Shown: piece after piece, positions 8,400 to 17,961 of the stretch
Layout: every line of letters starts with the position of its first letter
Position numbering within the stretch: position 1 is the stretch's first letter
From: Arenibacter sp041392165
GTDB taxonomy: Bacteria > Bacteroidota > Bacteroidia > Flavobacteriales > Flavobacteriaceae
NCBI GenBank assembly: GCA_041392165.1
Contig: JAWKMN010000001.1
Location: 1,054,001 to 1,118,000 of the forward strand
Direction: 5' to 3'
DNA length: 64,000 nt
Translations under genes and position numbers: made by a program
Notes under the pieces: model-generated
What the model was told of the DNA's origin: nothing
The model's input: the letters and a program-made list of their open reading frames with translations, nothing else
The model's database searches: none

Positions 8400-10199
8400 A
8401 TGGGAGTTACAAAAAACATTGCTATTATAGCCCACGTTGACCACGGTAAAACCACCCTGGTAGATAAAATTATGTACCATTGCCAATTATTTAGGGAAAA
8501 CCAGAATACCGGAGACCTAATATTGGACAACAACGATTTGGAACGTGAAAGGGGCATTACCATTACCTCCAAGAACGTTTCCGTTGTTTATAAGGGCACC
8601 AAGATCAACATTATAGATACTCCCGGCCACGCCGATTTTGGAGGTGAGGTAGAGCGTGTATTGAACATGGCAGATGGAGTGCTTTTGTTGGTGGATGCCT
8701 TTGAAGGTCCTATGCCGCAAACTCGTTTTGTACTCCAGAAGGCAATAGATTTAGGTCTAAAGCCTTGTGTGGTGATCAATAAGGTGGACAAGGAAAATTG
8801 TACTCCGGAAGAGGTGCATGAGAAGGTTTTTGACCTTATGTTCGAACTGGGTGCCGAAGAGTGGCAATTGGATTTCCCTACCGTTTATGGTTCTGCAAAG
8901 AACAACTGGATGAGCGATGATTGGAAAAAACAAACAGAGAGCATTGAACCGTTATTGGATATGGTCATTGAACATATCCCTACATTTAAGGCCAAGGAAG
9001 GCAATACCCAGATGTTGATCACTTCTTTGGACTTTTCATCCTTTACAGGCCGGATCGCTATTGGAAGATTGCAAAGGGGCAGTCTGAAGGAAGGGCAGCA
9101 AATTTCCTTGATAAAGAGAAATGGGACCATTGTAAAATCCAAGATTAAAGAACTTTATACTTTTGAGGGAATGGGCCGATTAAAGGTGCCTGAGGTAGCC
9201 ACGGGCGACATTTGTGCCTTGGTGGGTCTTGAAGGTTTCGAAATTGGGGATACCGTTGCCGATATTGAAAATCCGGAACAATTGAAAACAATTGCCATTG
9301 ATGAACCCACCATGAGTATGTTGTTTACCATCAATGACAGTCCATTTTTTGGAAAGGATGGCAAATTTGTAACGTCCAGACATATCAACGACCGTCTAAA
9401 AAGGGAATTGGAAAAGAATTTGGCACTGAGGGTCAATGAAACCGATAGTGCCGATAAGTTTTTGGTTTTCGGGCGGGGGGTACTGCACCTTTCCGTTTTG
9501 ATCGAAACCATGAGAAGGGAAGGTTATGAATTGCAAATTGGGCAGCCACAGGTAATCATCAAGGAGATCGATGGGGTGAAATGTGAACCAATAGAGCAAC
9601 TTACCATAGATTTACCGGAAGAAGTTTCGGGCAGGGCCGTGGAAATGGTTTCTATCCGTAAAGGGGAAATGACAAGTATGGAGGCCAAAGGCAACCGTAT
9701 GGTCTGTGAATTCTTAATTCCATCAAGGGGGATTATCGGCTTAAGGAACCAATTGTTGACGGCTACCGCAGGTGAGGCCATTATGGCACACCGCTTTTTG
9801 GAATATCAGCCAATGAAGGGGGATATTCCCCAAAGACAAAATGGTTCTTTGGTATCTATGGAAACAGGAAAGTCCATTCCCTATTCCATAGATAAATTAC
9901 AGGATAGAGGTAAGTTCTTTGTAGATCCGGGAGAGGATATCTATGAAGGACAGGTAATTGGGGAAAATTCCAGAGGGGACGATATGACGGTCAATATTAC
10001 CAAAACCAAAAAATTGTCGAACGTTCGTTCCTCAGGTGCGGATGACAAGGCCAAAATTGTTCCTGCCATTAAGTTCTCCTTGGAAGAGGCATTGGAATAC
10101 ATTCAAAAGGACGAATATGTAGAGGTTACCCCGAAACATTTACGCCTTAGAAAGATATATTTAACGGAAAATGAGCGTAAGCGAAATAAAATAGCATAA
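8400..10199 (+). CDS. typA: ribosome-associated translational GTPase TypA/BipA
   Basis: Elongation-factor-like GTPase of 599 aa that binds 70S ribosomes and supports ribosome assembly and stress growth. The G domain shows G1 AHVDHGKT (11-18), G2 RGITI (51-55), G3 DTPGHAD (73-79) and G4 NKVD (127-130). Domain II, an EF-G-like domain III/V and the BipA-specific C-terminal domain follow (YEGQVIGENSRGDDM, VTPKHLRLRK). Full length. It stands alone between its own promoter and a terminator. Confidence 0.97.
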   Translation: MGVTKNIAIIAHVDHGKTTLVDKIMYHCQLFRENQNTGDLILDNNDLERERGITITSKNVSVVYKGTKINIIDTPGHADFGGEVERVLNMADGVLLLVDAFEGPMPQTRFVLQKAIDLGLKPCVVINKVDKENCTPEEVHEKVFDLMFELGAEEWQLDFPTVYGSAKNNWMSDDWKKQTESIEPLLDMVIEHIPTFKAKEGNTQMLITSLDFSSFTGRIAIGRLQRGSLKEGQQISLIKRNGTIVKSKIKELYTFEGMGRLKVPEVATGDICALVGLEGFEIGDTVADIENPEQLKTIAIDEPTMSMLFTINDSPFFGKDGKFVTSRHINDRLKRELEKNLALRVNETDSADKFLVFGRGVLHLSVLIETMRREGYELQIGQPQVIIKEIDGVKCEPIEQLTIDLPEEVSGRAVEMVSIRKGEMTSMEAKGNRMVCEFLIPSRGIIGLRNQLLTATAGEAIMAHRFLEYQPMKGDIPQRQNGSLVSMETGKSIPYSIDKLQDRGKFFVDPGEDIYEGQVIGENSRGDDMTVNITKTKKLSNVRSSGADDKAKIVPAIKFSLEEALEYIQKDEYVEVTPKHLRLRKIYLTENERKRNKIA

Positions 10200-10203
10200 A
10201 TGT

Positions 10204-10230
10204 AAAGGCCCTTTTTAAGGGCTTTTTTTT
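10204..10230 (+). terminator. typA terminator
   Basis: A stem of about 10 bp (AAAGGCCCTT pairing with AAGGGCTTTT, one G-U) with a short loop and a T8 tail, starting 5 bp after the stop codon. Confidence 0.85.
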
Positions 10231-10285
10231 GCTTCCCGCCAACTTCTTCCAGACCTTGCCAAGGAATTCCAACCCGTTTCGACCC

Positions 10286-10318
10286 CCCTGCCTACCGGTC
10301 TTTGCCAGCCGGGCAGGG
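10286..10318. repeat. GC-rich intergenic palindrome
   Basis: Outer arms CCCTGCC and GGCAGGG with internal CCGG elements, much more GC-rich than the surroundings. Palindromes of this CCTGCC..GGCAGG type recur between genes in Flavobacteria, as I recall. It lies between convergent genes and may also aid termination of the ROK gene. Confidence 0.5.
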
Positions 10319-10333
10319 ATGTGTTTTTATAGT

Positions 10334-11086
10334 TTAATGCAGCACTCCTTTCTTGTTATAGGCCGCGGCAGCCGCTCCTATAATGCCGGCATGATTTTGT
10401 AATTCTGCCGGAATTACCGGGGTTTCAATACTAATATAGTCTTTAAACTCGTCCCAATCCTTGGAGGTGCCGCCTCCTAAAATAATTAGATCGGGAGAAA
10501 CGATCAATTCAACATATTCCAGGAAAATGTTGAACCTTTTGCCCCATTTCTTATAACTAAGTCCTTCCCTTTCCTTGGCGGAAGCTGCCGCCCAAAGTTC
10601 TATTTTATCATATTTTTTGTAGGGAATCTGTCCCAATTCGAAATTTGGTATCAATTCTCCGTTGAAAAAGACACCGCTGCCCAGACCGGTCCCTATGGTG
10701 ATCATCAGTACAAGGCCTTCCTTTTCCCGGCCTACACCGAAATTTATGGATGCGTAGCCTGCGGCATCGGCATCGTTAACTACGGTAACGGGTAATCCGG
10801 TAGCTTCGCTGAACAATTCATTGACATTTACACCGGCCCACCTTTTATGAAGATTTCCGGGAGTTTTGCAAATGCCGTTTTTAATAACCGTAGGAAATCC
10901 ACAGCCTATAGGTCCGTTATAATCAAAATGTTTTACAATTTTGGCAACAATTTCGGCCATAGGCTTTGGTTTTCTCGATTTTGGAGTGGGTATCCTGAAC
11001 CGTTCCGTTGTCATTTCACCCGTTTCCATATTTACTAAAGCCCCTTTTATGCCCGAGCCACCGACATCTATTCCTAGGATTTCCAT
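10334..11086 (-). CDS. ppgK: ROK-family (polyphosphate) glucokinase
   Basis: Sugar kinase of 250 aa. The N-terminal phosphate-binding motif is GIDVGGSGIKGALV (5-18). The ROK landmarks GCGFPTVI, NDADAAGYAS and TIGTGLGSGVF follow, and a LGGGTSKDW adenosine motif lies near the C-terminus. The PGNLHKRWAGVNV segment resembles polyphosphate glucokinases, which phosphorylate glucose using polyphosphate or ATP. The usual ROK zinc-binding Cys motif is absent, which also fits the ppgK group. Phosphate donor preference cannot be settled from sequence. Confidence 0.82.
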   Translation of the reverse strand: MEILGIDVGGSGIKGALVNMETGEMTTERFRIPTPKSRKPKPMAEIVAKIVKHFDYNGPIGCGFPTVIKNGICKTPGNLHKRWAGVNVNELFSEATGLPVTVVNDADAAGYASINFGVGREKEGLVLMITIGTGLGSGVFFNGELIPNFELGQIPYKKYDKIELWAAASAKEREGLSYKKWGKRFNIFLEYVELIVSPDLIILGGGTSKDWDEFKDYISIETPVIPAELQNHAGIIGAAAAAYNKKGVLH

Positions 11087-11289
11087 GTATTGTCTTAATA
11101 TTTTGTGAACAAAGTAACAAAAAACTTTTGGGAGTTATGGTATCCGTTTTTTTTGAAATAATTTTTGTAATGCTGTTGAGCCTGTTTTGTAAAACAATAC
11201 CTTCTTGATTTTTCTTGAACCAATTCCTCTAAGAAGTTGAATAATGTCCCTGTTTTTGAAACATGCAGGCCGGTGCGCAATCTGGTAGT

Positions 11290-12771
11290 TTAGTGGTATA
11301 GGCCCGTATTTCCCTTTTCCAATAGGGGCATCAGCCCTTTGACGATGTCCGGATATAATTGGGCAATATTATTGGTCTCATAGGGGTCCGATTTATGATC
11401 GTACAGCTCTACCCTGGGCTCGTCCTGTCCATAATATTTGGTTAATCTATATCTTGTCGTCCGCAACGATATTCCGTTTTTAAAATAGCTATAGGCTACT
11501 TGATCTTCCTTTGGAGCGGTACTTGTGAAACTATCCTTAAAGCTTTCCCCGTCTATTTTGTGCTTCATTTCAATTTGGCACATTTCCATCAATGTTGGGT
11601 AGATATCCACTGTCTCGACAATGTTCTTAATTTTTTTATTTTGATGCCCTTCAAAGGGGGATCTAATGATCAAGGCACTGTTCAGGGCATTTTCGAACAG
11701 GGTATGTTTTCCCCAAACCCGTTGGTCCCCTAGATGCCAACCATGGTCTCCCCATATCACGATGATGGTATTTTTATCCAGGCCCAACACTTTTAGTTCC
11801 TCCCAAATACGTCCTATTTGGGTATCGATGTAACTTATGGAGGCCAAATAGGCGTGTCCCAATTTTTTTGCATACCCAATGGAAACCGGCTCTGATAGGT
11901 TAGGGTGTTCATCACCTAGGGCATATCCATTGAATTCGCCACTATCATGTAGACTTTTTAGGCTGATATTTTCTGGAATAGTCGGATTTGGGGATACCGG
12001 TATTTGATCCCTGTCATACAGGTCCCAGTATTTTTTGGGCGCATTAAAGGGAAGATGGGGCTTAAAAAAGCCCACCCCCATAAAAAAGGGGCGTTCCCTT
12101 TTCTTGAGTTCCCTGAGTTTTGCAATGGCAAGTTTGGTGGTCAAGCCATCCGGATACCCCTTGTCATCTACCTCTCCTGCCTCATAGGGTTTTACCTGTT
12201 TTTTTAAACTTTGTCTATTTTCTCCGTTCGCATAGGCAAAGAAGGCATTCCACCCAGTGCCCCATTTGCCCGGATCGAACAAGAGCTCGTCCCAGCTATG
12301 GGGCAGTTCCCTTTTGGTAGAGGCCGGTTCTTCATAACCGTAGACCAAACCATCTGCGGAATGGCTAATTTTGCCTATTCCTACAGTGTAGTAACCGTTT
12401 CTTTTAAAATGGTGGATAAAACTTTCGGGAATATCCTGTTCTTTTTTGTCCGATATTTCATGTTCAATGGCATTGTTCTTCAAATGTAAGGGTTTGGTGG
12501 GGCGCATTCCTGTCAATAGGGCATAACGAGAAGCTCCACAGGTAGGAACCTGTACATAATGGTTGGTGAAAACGGATCCTTCGGAAGCTATGGCGTCCAT
12601 ATTTGGCGACTTTACTGCAGGGTGGCCATATATGCCCAATTGGGTTCTTAGGTCATCAACGGAAATAAAGAGCACATTGGGCGGTTTCTGCATCTGCCGA
12701 CATTGTAGGCTGCTGGTCAGGAAAACCATGAACGTAATTGTGGTAAATAGTTTTTTTAAAACTGTCGGCAT
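11290..12771 (-). CDS. type I sulfatase (iduronate-2-sulfatase-like), lipoprotein
   Basis: Sulfatase of 493 aa with lipobox SLQC (Cys24). The metal motif SVDDLR lies at 37-42 and the catalytic C-G-A-S-R starts at Cys78. The layout (HYVQVPTCGASRYALLTG, GVGFFKPHLPF, WGDHGWHLGD) resembles the iduronate-2-sulfatase subgroup and differs from the other two sulfatases of the window. It should desulfate a sulfated glycan in the envelope or outside. It lies just downstream of the NUDIX-like membrane gene on the same strand, with a 56-bp gap. The substrate is unknown. Confidence 0.9.
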   Translation of the reverse strand: MPTVLKKLFTTITFMVFLTSSLQCRQMQKPPNVLFISVDDLRTQLGIYGHPAVKSPNMDAIASEGSVFTNHYVQVPTCGASRYALLTGMRPTKPLHLKNNAIEHEISDKKEQDIPESFIHHFKRNGYYTVGIGKISHSADGLVYGYEEPASTKRELPHSWDELLFDPGKWGTGWNAFFAYANGENRQSLKKQVKPYEAGEVDDKGYPDGLTTKLAIAKLRELKKRERPFFMGVGFFKPHLPFNAPKKYWDLYDRDQIPVSPNPTIPENISLKSLHDSGEFNGYALGDEHPNLSEPVSIGYAKKLGHAYLASISYIDTQIGRIWEELKVLGLDKNTIIVIWGDHGWHLGDQRVWGKHTLFENALNSALIIRSPFEGHQNKKIKNIVETVDIYPTLMEMCQIEMKHKIDGESFKDSFTSTAPKEDQVAYSYFKNGISLRTTRYRLTKYYGQDEPRVELYDHKSDPYETNNIAQLYPDIVKGLMPLLEKGNTGLYH

Positions 12772-12827
12772 GGTAAAACTTGGTTTAGGAATTAAAATTT
12801 CTTCAAAATATAAGGACTATTTTGGTA

Positions 12828-13655
12828 TCAGATCAATTGTCCCGAATCTTTAAGGAAATCGAGAATCAATTTATCGGCTTCGGTGGTGTTTTTCCTATCC
12901 CGGTACTTTAACCAAACAATTTCCCCTAATTCCGGGTCCATGGATATCTCCCCCTTGTATTCGGAAGTGTAACCGGTTTTTCTAACTAAAATTCCAGGTT
13001 TTTCGCTTAGTGTTTCACTATCGTCCTGTGCTTCAAAAATACCAAGATAGGTAAAAGAGGAAATATCCAGGCTAATGTTCCAGTTTTCTTTTATTTTTTC
13101 GGACAGTGCCATTGCGTCCGACACTTTCGGCTCCTTTTGTGCGCCTGGAAGCATAAATCCGGTCTTTCCCTTGGGCCTATAGGCCAAAAGCTTTTGGTCC
13201 ACGATGTGGATCCATACCAATTCATCCAAAATTTCATCCGAAGGTTCAATGTAATAGTCAATGGAATTTAAGGAGTGGTCTTTGTCCAGGAAATCTAGGA
13301 ACTTGTCAATGGCAGAGCCAAACTTGGTAAGTGTTCCCAGTTTGTTGTTCCTACCGAGGGCACTGGAAATGGTCTCGTCTCGATTCCCAAATTTGTACCC
13401 CCCTTTTTTGATCCACAACAGGTTTAAAAGATGCTGCATCCCTACATTTCCCAATTGATCTATTGAGATGGCTATTTTTAGAAGATACTCGCCCAGTCCT
13501 ACTATGCCCTTTTTGAACATTCCATGAAAAATACCATATAAAAGGCCAATGGGCAGGGTGAATATGAACAAGAGGATGGAGATGAGGAACAGAAGGATCC
13601 CGATCAGGGGATTTACCTTTTTGTCTACCTTATAGGCCTGTTTTTTTAGAATCAT
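12828..13655 (-). CDS. membrane protein with degenerate NUDIX-like C-terminal domain
   Basis: Protein of 275 aa that I cannot name. One long hydrophobic segment lies at about 15-42. The middle part (about 85-135) carries GNRDETISSALGRN and LDFLDKDHSLNSID, which recall small phage or mobile-element proteins with an ETISS..DxDH pattern. The C-terminal part (about 150-270) reads as a NUDIX fold: LLAYRPKGKTGFMLPGA then a box at 171-192. In that box the conserved Arg and several Glu of the catalytic signature are replaced (S-E, K-E, W for G), so catalysis is doubtful. It may bind a nucleotide or act as a sensor. It is probably co-transcribed with the sulfatase downstream. Confidence 0.6.
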   Translation of the reverse strand: MILKKQAYKVDKKVNPLIGILLFLISILLFIFTLPIGLLYGIFHGMFKKGIVGLGEYLLKIAISIDQLGNVGMQHLLNLLWIKKGGYKFGNRDETISSALGRNNKLGTLTKFGSAIDKFLDFLDKDHSLNSIDYYIEPSDEILDELVWIHIVDQKLLAYRPKGKTGFMLPGAQKEPKVSDAMALSEKIKENWNISLDISSFTYLGIFEAQDDSETLSEKPGILVRKTGYTSEYKGEISMDPELGEIVWLKYRDRKNTTEADKLILDFLKDSGQLI

Positions 13656-13674
13656 CGGCTTTGGTTGGTGGTTT

Positions 13675-13835
13675 AGAAACTGTTTAAATTTTGTTTTTGG
13701 AATATTTTATAGTGTATTTTTTAGTCAGCCGAAGGTATTTTAAGGTGCATAGCATAGCTACGGACCGAAAAATAGCTGAAGCATGGCGGAAAAAGACGCC
13801 TAAAAGAGCCAAAGGATAAAACTTATACAGTTTCT
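13675..13835. repeat. MITE-like element with terminal inverted repeats
   Basis: A 161-bp non-coding unit bounded by 18-bp terminal inverted repeats (13675-13692 and 13818-13835, core AGAAACTGT..AA.TTTT) that match at 16 of 18 positions. It sits just upstream of the NUDIX-like gene, in the 436-bp gap before the ThuA gene. No target-site duplication is obvious. It could be a miniature transposable element or a structured intergenic repeat. Confidence 0.5.
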
Positions 13836-13952
13836 TAAAGATATAAATTTATTTTTCAGGAAGGAAGGTTTGTGGGAAGGGTATTGGAAATTGAAGAAAA
13901 TGAAATATTCCCAATAATTAAATATCCAACTGCAATACAATCAAATAAATGC

Positions 13953-13960
13953 TATATTTG
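13953..13960 (+). promoter_or_regulatory. candidate -7 box for the ThuA/PQQ gene
   Basis: TATATTTG is an exact -7 consensus match, 131 bp before the ATG. No good -33 TTG is visible, so this is a weak call. Confidence 0.3.
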
Positions 13961-14091
13961 GGAAATTCAAAATATTGTGATGGCTCAATACAATGAGTTC
14001 TGTTCTACAGTTGATTTTGTTTTCAATAATACTATGTATAATTTAAGCTTCTCCGTTAAATCCAAATAATCTTCTTAAATAATTTATCTTG

Positions 14092-17000
14092 ATGAAAAAT
14101 TACATTACCCTTATTCTTGGTACGTTCATTATTTTCCTTTCCTCCTGCACTGGCAATAAAAGGGAGGGAGAACCGCGTGTTTTGGTATTTTCCAAGACCA
14201 TGGGCTTTAAGCATGCTTCCATACCCATGGGCCTGGAAGCGATCCAAAAGTTGGGCGTGGAAAATAATTTTCTTGTGGATACCACCAAGAATGCCGAAGT
14301 CTTTAATGATGAGGATTTGCAAAAATATTCTGCCATAGTTTTTTTAAGTACTACCGGGAATATTTTGGACGCCAAGCAGGAAGCGGCATTCGAAAGATAT
14401 ATACAGGCAGGGGGCGGTTTTGTAGGTGTACATGCGGCAGCCGATACCGAATATGATTGGGGTTGGTATGGAAGATTGGTAGGGGCTTATTTTGAAAGTC
14501 ACCCGGCAGGTGCGCCCGAGGCCGACTTTATTATTAAGGACAATTCTTTTGTGGCTACCGAGATGTTTACGGATTCCATTTGGCACCGTGCCGACGAGCT
14601 CTATAATTTTAAAAAATTAAACCCTGGGGTAAACGTTTTGATGACGGTAGACGAAAAGTCTTATGAAGGGGGCAAAAATGGAGACCATCACCCAATGAGT
14701 TGGTACCACGAGTACGACGGTGGCCGGGCCTTTTATACGGCTTTGGGCCATACAGAGGAAAGTTTTACAGAGGATCTGTATTTAAAGCACCTACTTGGAG
14801 GCATAAATTATGCCATTGGGGAGAATCAAATCCTTGATTATGCAAAAGCTACAACACAGATCCCTCCGGATACTGATCGTTTTACCAAAGTTCCCTTAAA
14901 GTATGGGGATTTTTTTGAGCCTACTGAAATGGCCATATTACCGAACAATGATGTTTTGATATCCCAAAGAAGGGGGGAGATCATGCTGTACAAAGCAGCA
15001 ACGAAAGAGTTGTCCCAAGTTGGTTTTTTGGATGTTTACAACAAAACGATAAGTGCCAATGCCAATGCGGAGGAAGGATTGATGGGGTTACAGAAAGATC
15101 CCGATTTTGAAACCAACCATTGGATCTATTTGTTTTACAGTCCTACCGGGGATAAGTGGGTGAACCGTTTGTCCCGATTTAAATTTGAGAACGATGTTTT
15201 GGATATGGATACCGAACAGATTATCCTGGAAGTGGACAGTCAGAGGGAGATATGTTGCCATACCGGGGGATCAATAGCTTTTGGTCCTGATAATATGCTG
15301 TATTTATCTACGGGCGATAATTCAACACCTTTTAGTGAGAAAGGGGTTAAATACGTGAATAGCGGTTATGCGCCTTTGAATGATATACCGGGAAAGGAAC
15401 AGTACGATGCCAGAAGATCCTCGGGGAACACCAATGACCTCCGAGGTAAAATATTGCGAATTAAGGTCAATGAAGATGGTAGTTATAGTATTCCGGAAGG
15501 CAATTTGTTCCCTGAGGGAACCCCTAAGACCAGACCGGAAATATTTACTATGGGCCATCGAAATCCGTACAGGATTTCTGTAGATCCCAAAAAGGGATAT
15601 GTGTATTGGGGAGATGTTGGACCAGATGCCAGAGTTGATAGTTTGGATACCAGGGGACCAAGGGGGTATGATGAAATGAACCAGGCCAGGGAAGCCGGAA
15701 ATTTTGGTTGGCCGTTGTTTGTTGCGGACAACAAAGCATACCGCAGCTATGATTATGCTACAGGGGAGAGTGGGGAAGCCTTTGATCCGGATAGGCCTAT
15801 CAACGATTCAAGAAACAATACAGGGCTTAGGGAGCTTCCGAAGGCCATGCCGGCCTATGGTTTTTATCCCTATGTGGCATCACAGGAATTTCCACAGACC
15901 GGTACCGGGGGCAGGAATGCCATGGCAGGACCCGTATATTATTCGGATCTTTATAATGGGCCCAATGCCCTTCCTGAGTATTACGACGGTAAAGTATTGG
16001 TCTATGATTGGATACGGGGCTGGATGATGGCCGTTACCTTATTTCCCAATGGGGAATTTAATAAAATGGAGCCCTTTGCCGATCAGATTAAGGTAAATAA
16101 CCTGATCGATATGGAAGTAGGCCCTGATGGTAGGGTATATCTTTTGGAATACGGTAGTGGTTGGTTCTCAAAGAACGATAATTCTGCCCTAAGTTATATT
16201 GAATATAACGGAGGCAATAGGCCTCCCATAGTAGAGCATGTTACTGTGGACAATACCTCTGGAAAACTACCATTGACCATAACGGCGAAAGTGGAGGCAC
16301 GTGATAGGGAGCAGGATGACATGACCTATACCTGGGATTTGGGGAATGGGGAAACCAAGGAAACTACCAATCCGGAAATTACCTATACCTATGAAAATGA
16401 GGGCGATTATTTTTTATCCGCTACTGTAGTGGATAGCCAGGAAGCTTCGGTTACAAGTGAAGCTATCAATATAGTGGTAGGAAATTCCAGACCAGAGGTT
16501 TCCATAGATATCAGTGGAGGCAATACGGCAACATTTAAACCAGGTGAGGCTATTAATTATAAAGTGGCCGTTACGGACCCGGATGGTTCGTCCATTGATG
16601 AAAACAATATATTTGTCTCCGTAGATTATTTGGAAGGTATGGATGAAGCCTCCCTTTCTTTGGGACATCAAGAGGTTTCGGCCGCCGTTACAGGGAAAGC
16701 CTTGACTTTGGCGTTGGACTGTAAGACTTGTCACAAAGAAAAAGAGAAATCCGTAGGGCCTATGTATAGGGATATTGCAGAAAAATATAAGAATGAAAAA
16801 AATGGACTCAGTTATTTGCAAGGAAAGATAATTTCCGGGGGAAGTGGTGTTTGGGGAGAGGTCACAATGCCTGCCCACCCCAATCTTACCAAGGAAGAAT
16901 CCAAACAGATAGTTGTGTATATCCAATCTCTGGCCAGTACCGCGGTTAAGAAGAAATCCTTACCGGCTGCCGGGACCGTATTGCCAAATCCGGTAAAGGG

Positions 17001-17127
17001 CGCTACGGTAATGGTAATAACCGCCAGTTATACGGATCATGGGGGGAACAATGTGAAGCCCTTGACAGGGAGCAAGTCCGTCGTATTGCAATTGGATGGC
17101 GGTGAGGATAGTGCCGGAACCAATTAA
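14092..17127 (+). CDS. ThuA - PQQ-type sugar dehydrogenase - PKD - cytochrome c lipoprotein
   Basis: Multidomain envelope lipoprotein of about 1011 aa; lipobox LSSC near 20. Domains in order: ThuA-like (about 30-250; GGFVGVHAAADTEYDW and HPMSW), glucose/sorbosone dehydrogenase beta-propeller (about 270-690; motifs MLYLSTGDNS, DLRGKILRI, MGHRNPYR), PKD (about 710-795) and a C-terminal class I cytochrome c. The cytochrome has heme motif CKTCH at 877-881 and a likely axial Met at 926 in VTMPAHP. It probably oxidises a sugar or polyol and passes electrons through the attached heme. I chose the ATG at 14092 over the in-frame TTG at 14089. It has no operon partners; the next gene is convergent. Confidence 0.88.
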   Translation: MKNYITLILGTFIIFLSSCTGNKREGEPRVLVFSKTMGFKHASIPMGLEAIQKLGVENNFLVDTTKNAEVFNDEDLQKYSAIVFLSTTGNILDAKQEAAFERYIQAGGGFVGVHAAADTEYDWGWYGRLVGAYFESHPAGAPEADFIIKDNSFVATEMFTDSIWHRADELYNFKKLNPGVNVLMTVDEKSYEGGKNGDHHPMSWYHEYDGGRAFYTALGHTEESFTEDLYLKHLLGGINYAIGENQILDYAKATTQIPPDTDRFTKVPLKYGDFFEPTEMAILPNNDVLISQRRGEIMLYKAATKELSQVGFLDVYNKTISANANAEEGLMGLQKDPDFETNHWIYLFYSPTGDKWVNRLSRFKFENDVLDMDTEQIILEVDSQREICCHTGGSIAFGPDNMLYLSTGDNSTPFSEKGVKYVNSGYAPLNDIPGKEQYDARRSSGNTNDLRGKILRIKVNEDGSYSIPEGNLFPEGTPKTRPEIFTMGHRNPYRISVDPKKGYVYWGDVGPDARVDSLDTRGPRGYDEMNQAREAGNFGWPLFVADNKAYRSYDYATGESGEAFDPDRPINDSRNNTGLRELPKAMPAYGFYPYVASQEFPQTGTGGRNAMAGPVYYSDLYNGPNALPEYYDGKVLVYDWIRGWMMAVTLFPNGEFNKMEPFADQIKVNNLIDMEVGPDGRVYLLEYGSGWFSKNDNSALSYIEYNGGNRPPIVEHVTVDNTSGKLPLTITAKVEARDREQDDMTYTWDLGNGETKETTNPEITYTYENEGDYFLSATVVDSQEASVTSEAINIVVGNSRPEVSIDISGGNTATFKPGEAINYKVAVTDPDGSSIDENNIFVSVDYLEGMDEASLSLGHQEVSAAVTGKALTLALDCKTCHKEKEKSVGPMYRDIAEKYKNEKNGLSYLQGKIISGGSGVWGEVTMPAHPNLTKEESKQIVVYIQSLASTAVKKKSLPAAGTVLPNPVKGATVMVITASYTDHGGNNVKPLTGSKSVVLQLDGGEDSAGTN

Positions 17128-17175
17128 TGTTAAATTTTGGTTGTCTGCCTTTTTGAAGTTACATGTTGTTATCGT

Positions 17176-17202
17176 TGACCTGAAGTTATGAATTTCAGGT
17201 CA
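17176..17202. terminator. hairpin between convergent genes
   Basis: Perfect 9-bp arms TGACCTGAA and TTCAGGTCA with a 9-nt loop. They overlap the stop codon of the response regulator gene and lie 49 bp after the ThuA gene. There is no strong T-run, so termination is likely but not certain. Confidence 0.5.
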
Positions 17203-17961
17203 GTGATTCATCCAGTTTTTAAATTCGGGGGCTTTCGCCTTGCTTACAATTAGCTGTTCTTTGTGCGGGGGCATTACACTAATGGTTAACTTGCCATTAA
17301 AGTATTGCTTTATTCCTACTATGGAATCCTTTTGTGCTATGAACTGCCTATTGAGCCTGTAAAAGTTGGAAGGGTCCAGTTCGGTTTCAATATCTTCCAA
17401 TTTCTGATCTATTATATGGGTCTGCCTGTCTTTTGTTACTGCCTTGACTATTCCGTTTTCAATAAATAAATAGGCAATTCTATCTGTTTTCAAAGGAATG
17501 AGTTCATCCCGATAATGCACTAAATACATTGATTTATAGGACTTTTTCTGATCATTTAATAGGCTTAGGAGTCCTTCCACTTGGTTGTTGATGAGCCCTT
17601 TTCCCTTTAACTGCCCTTTGTATTGCGCCAAGCTTACTTCCAATTCATCCTCGTCTATCGGTTTCAATAAATAATCAATGCTATTTAGTTTGAATGCCTG
17701 TAGGGCATATTGGTCATAAGCAGTAGTAAAGATAATAGGGGCATCAATTTTAACGGCATCAAAAATTTCAAATGAAAGTCCGTCCGCAAGATGGATGTCC
17801 ATAAAAATAAGGTCGGCTTCCCTATTTTTTGAAAAATAAGCAATAGCGGTTTTTACCGAATCCAAAACGGCCAATACCTCAAGGTCATCCTGAAGGTTTT
17901 TTAGCATATAGGCAAGATTTTCACTTGCAGCCAGTTCATCTTCTACAATTACTACTTTCAT
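17200..17961 (-). CDS. LytTR-type response regulator
   Basis: DNA-binding response regulator of 253 aa. The receiver domain (about 1-120) has acidic residues E7/D8, phospho-acceptor Asp55 in IFMDIHLADG, T/S at TTAYD and Lys in LLKPI. A LytTR DNA-binding domain (about 145-250) follows, with RLNRQFIA and KLTISV. It should be phosphorylated by the LytS-like kinase encoded just upstream on the same strand. The 271-bp gap to that kinase is long for a two-component operon and contains a short hairpin, so this gene may have its own promoter. Confidence 0.92.
   Translation of the reverse strand: MKVVIVEDELAASENLAYMLKNLQDDLEVLAVLDSVKTAIAYFSKNREADLIFMDIHLADGLSFEIFDAVKIDAPIIFTTAYDQYALQAFKLNSIDYLLKPIDEDELEVSLAQYKGQLKGKGLINNQVEGLLSLLNDQKKSYKSMYLVHYRDELIPLKTDRIAYLFIENGIVKAVTKDRQTHIIDQKLEDIETELDPSNFYRLNRQFIAQKDSIVGIKQYFNGKLTISVMPPHKEQLIVSKAKAPEFKNWMNH

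Noticed and set aside
13872..14069. 65-codon plus-strand frame upstream of the ThuA gene
   Set aside because: AT-rich leader with a plausible -7 box inside; no signal or domain.
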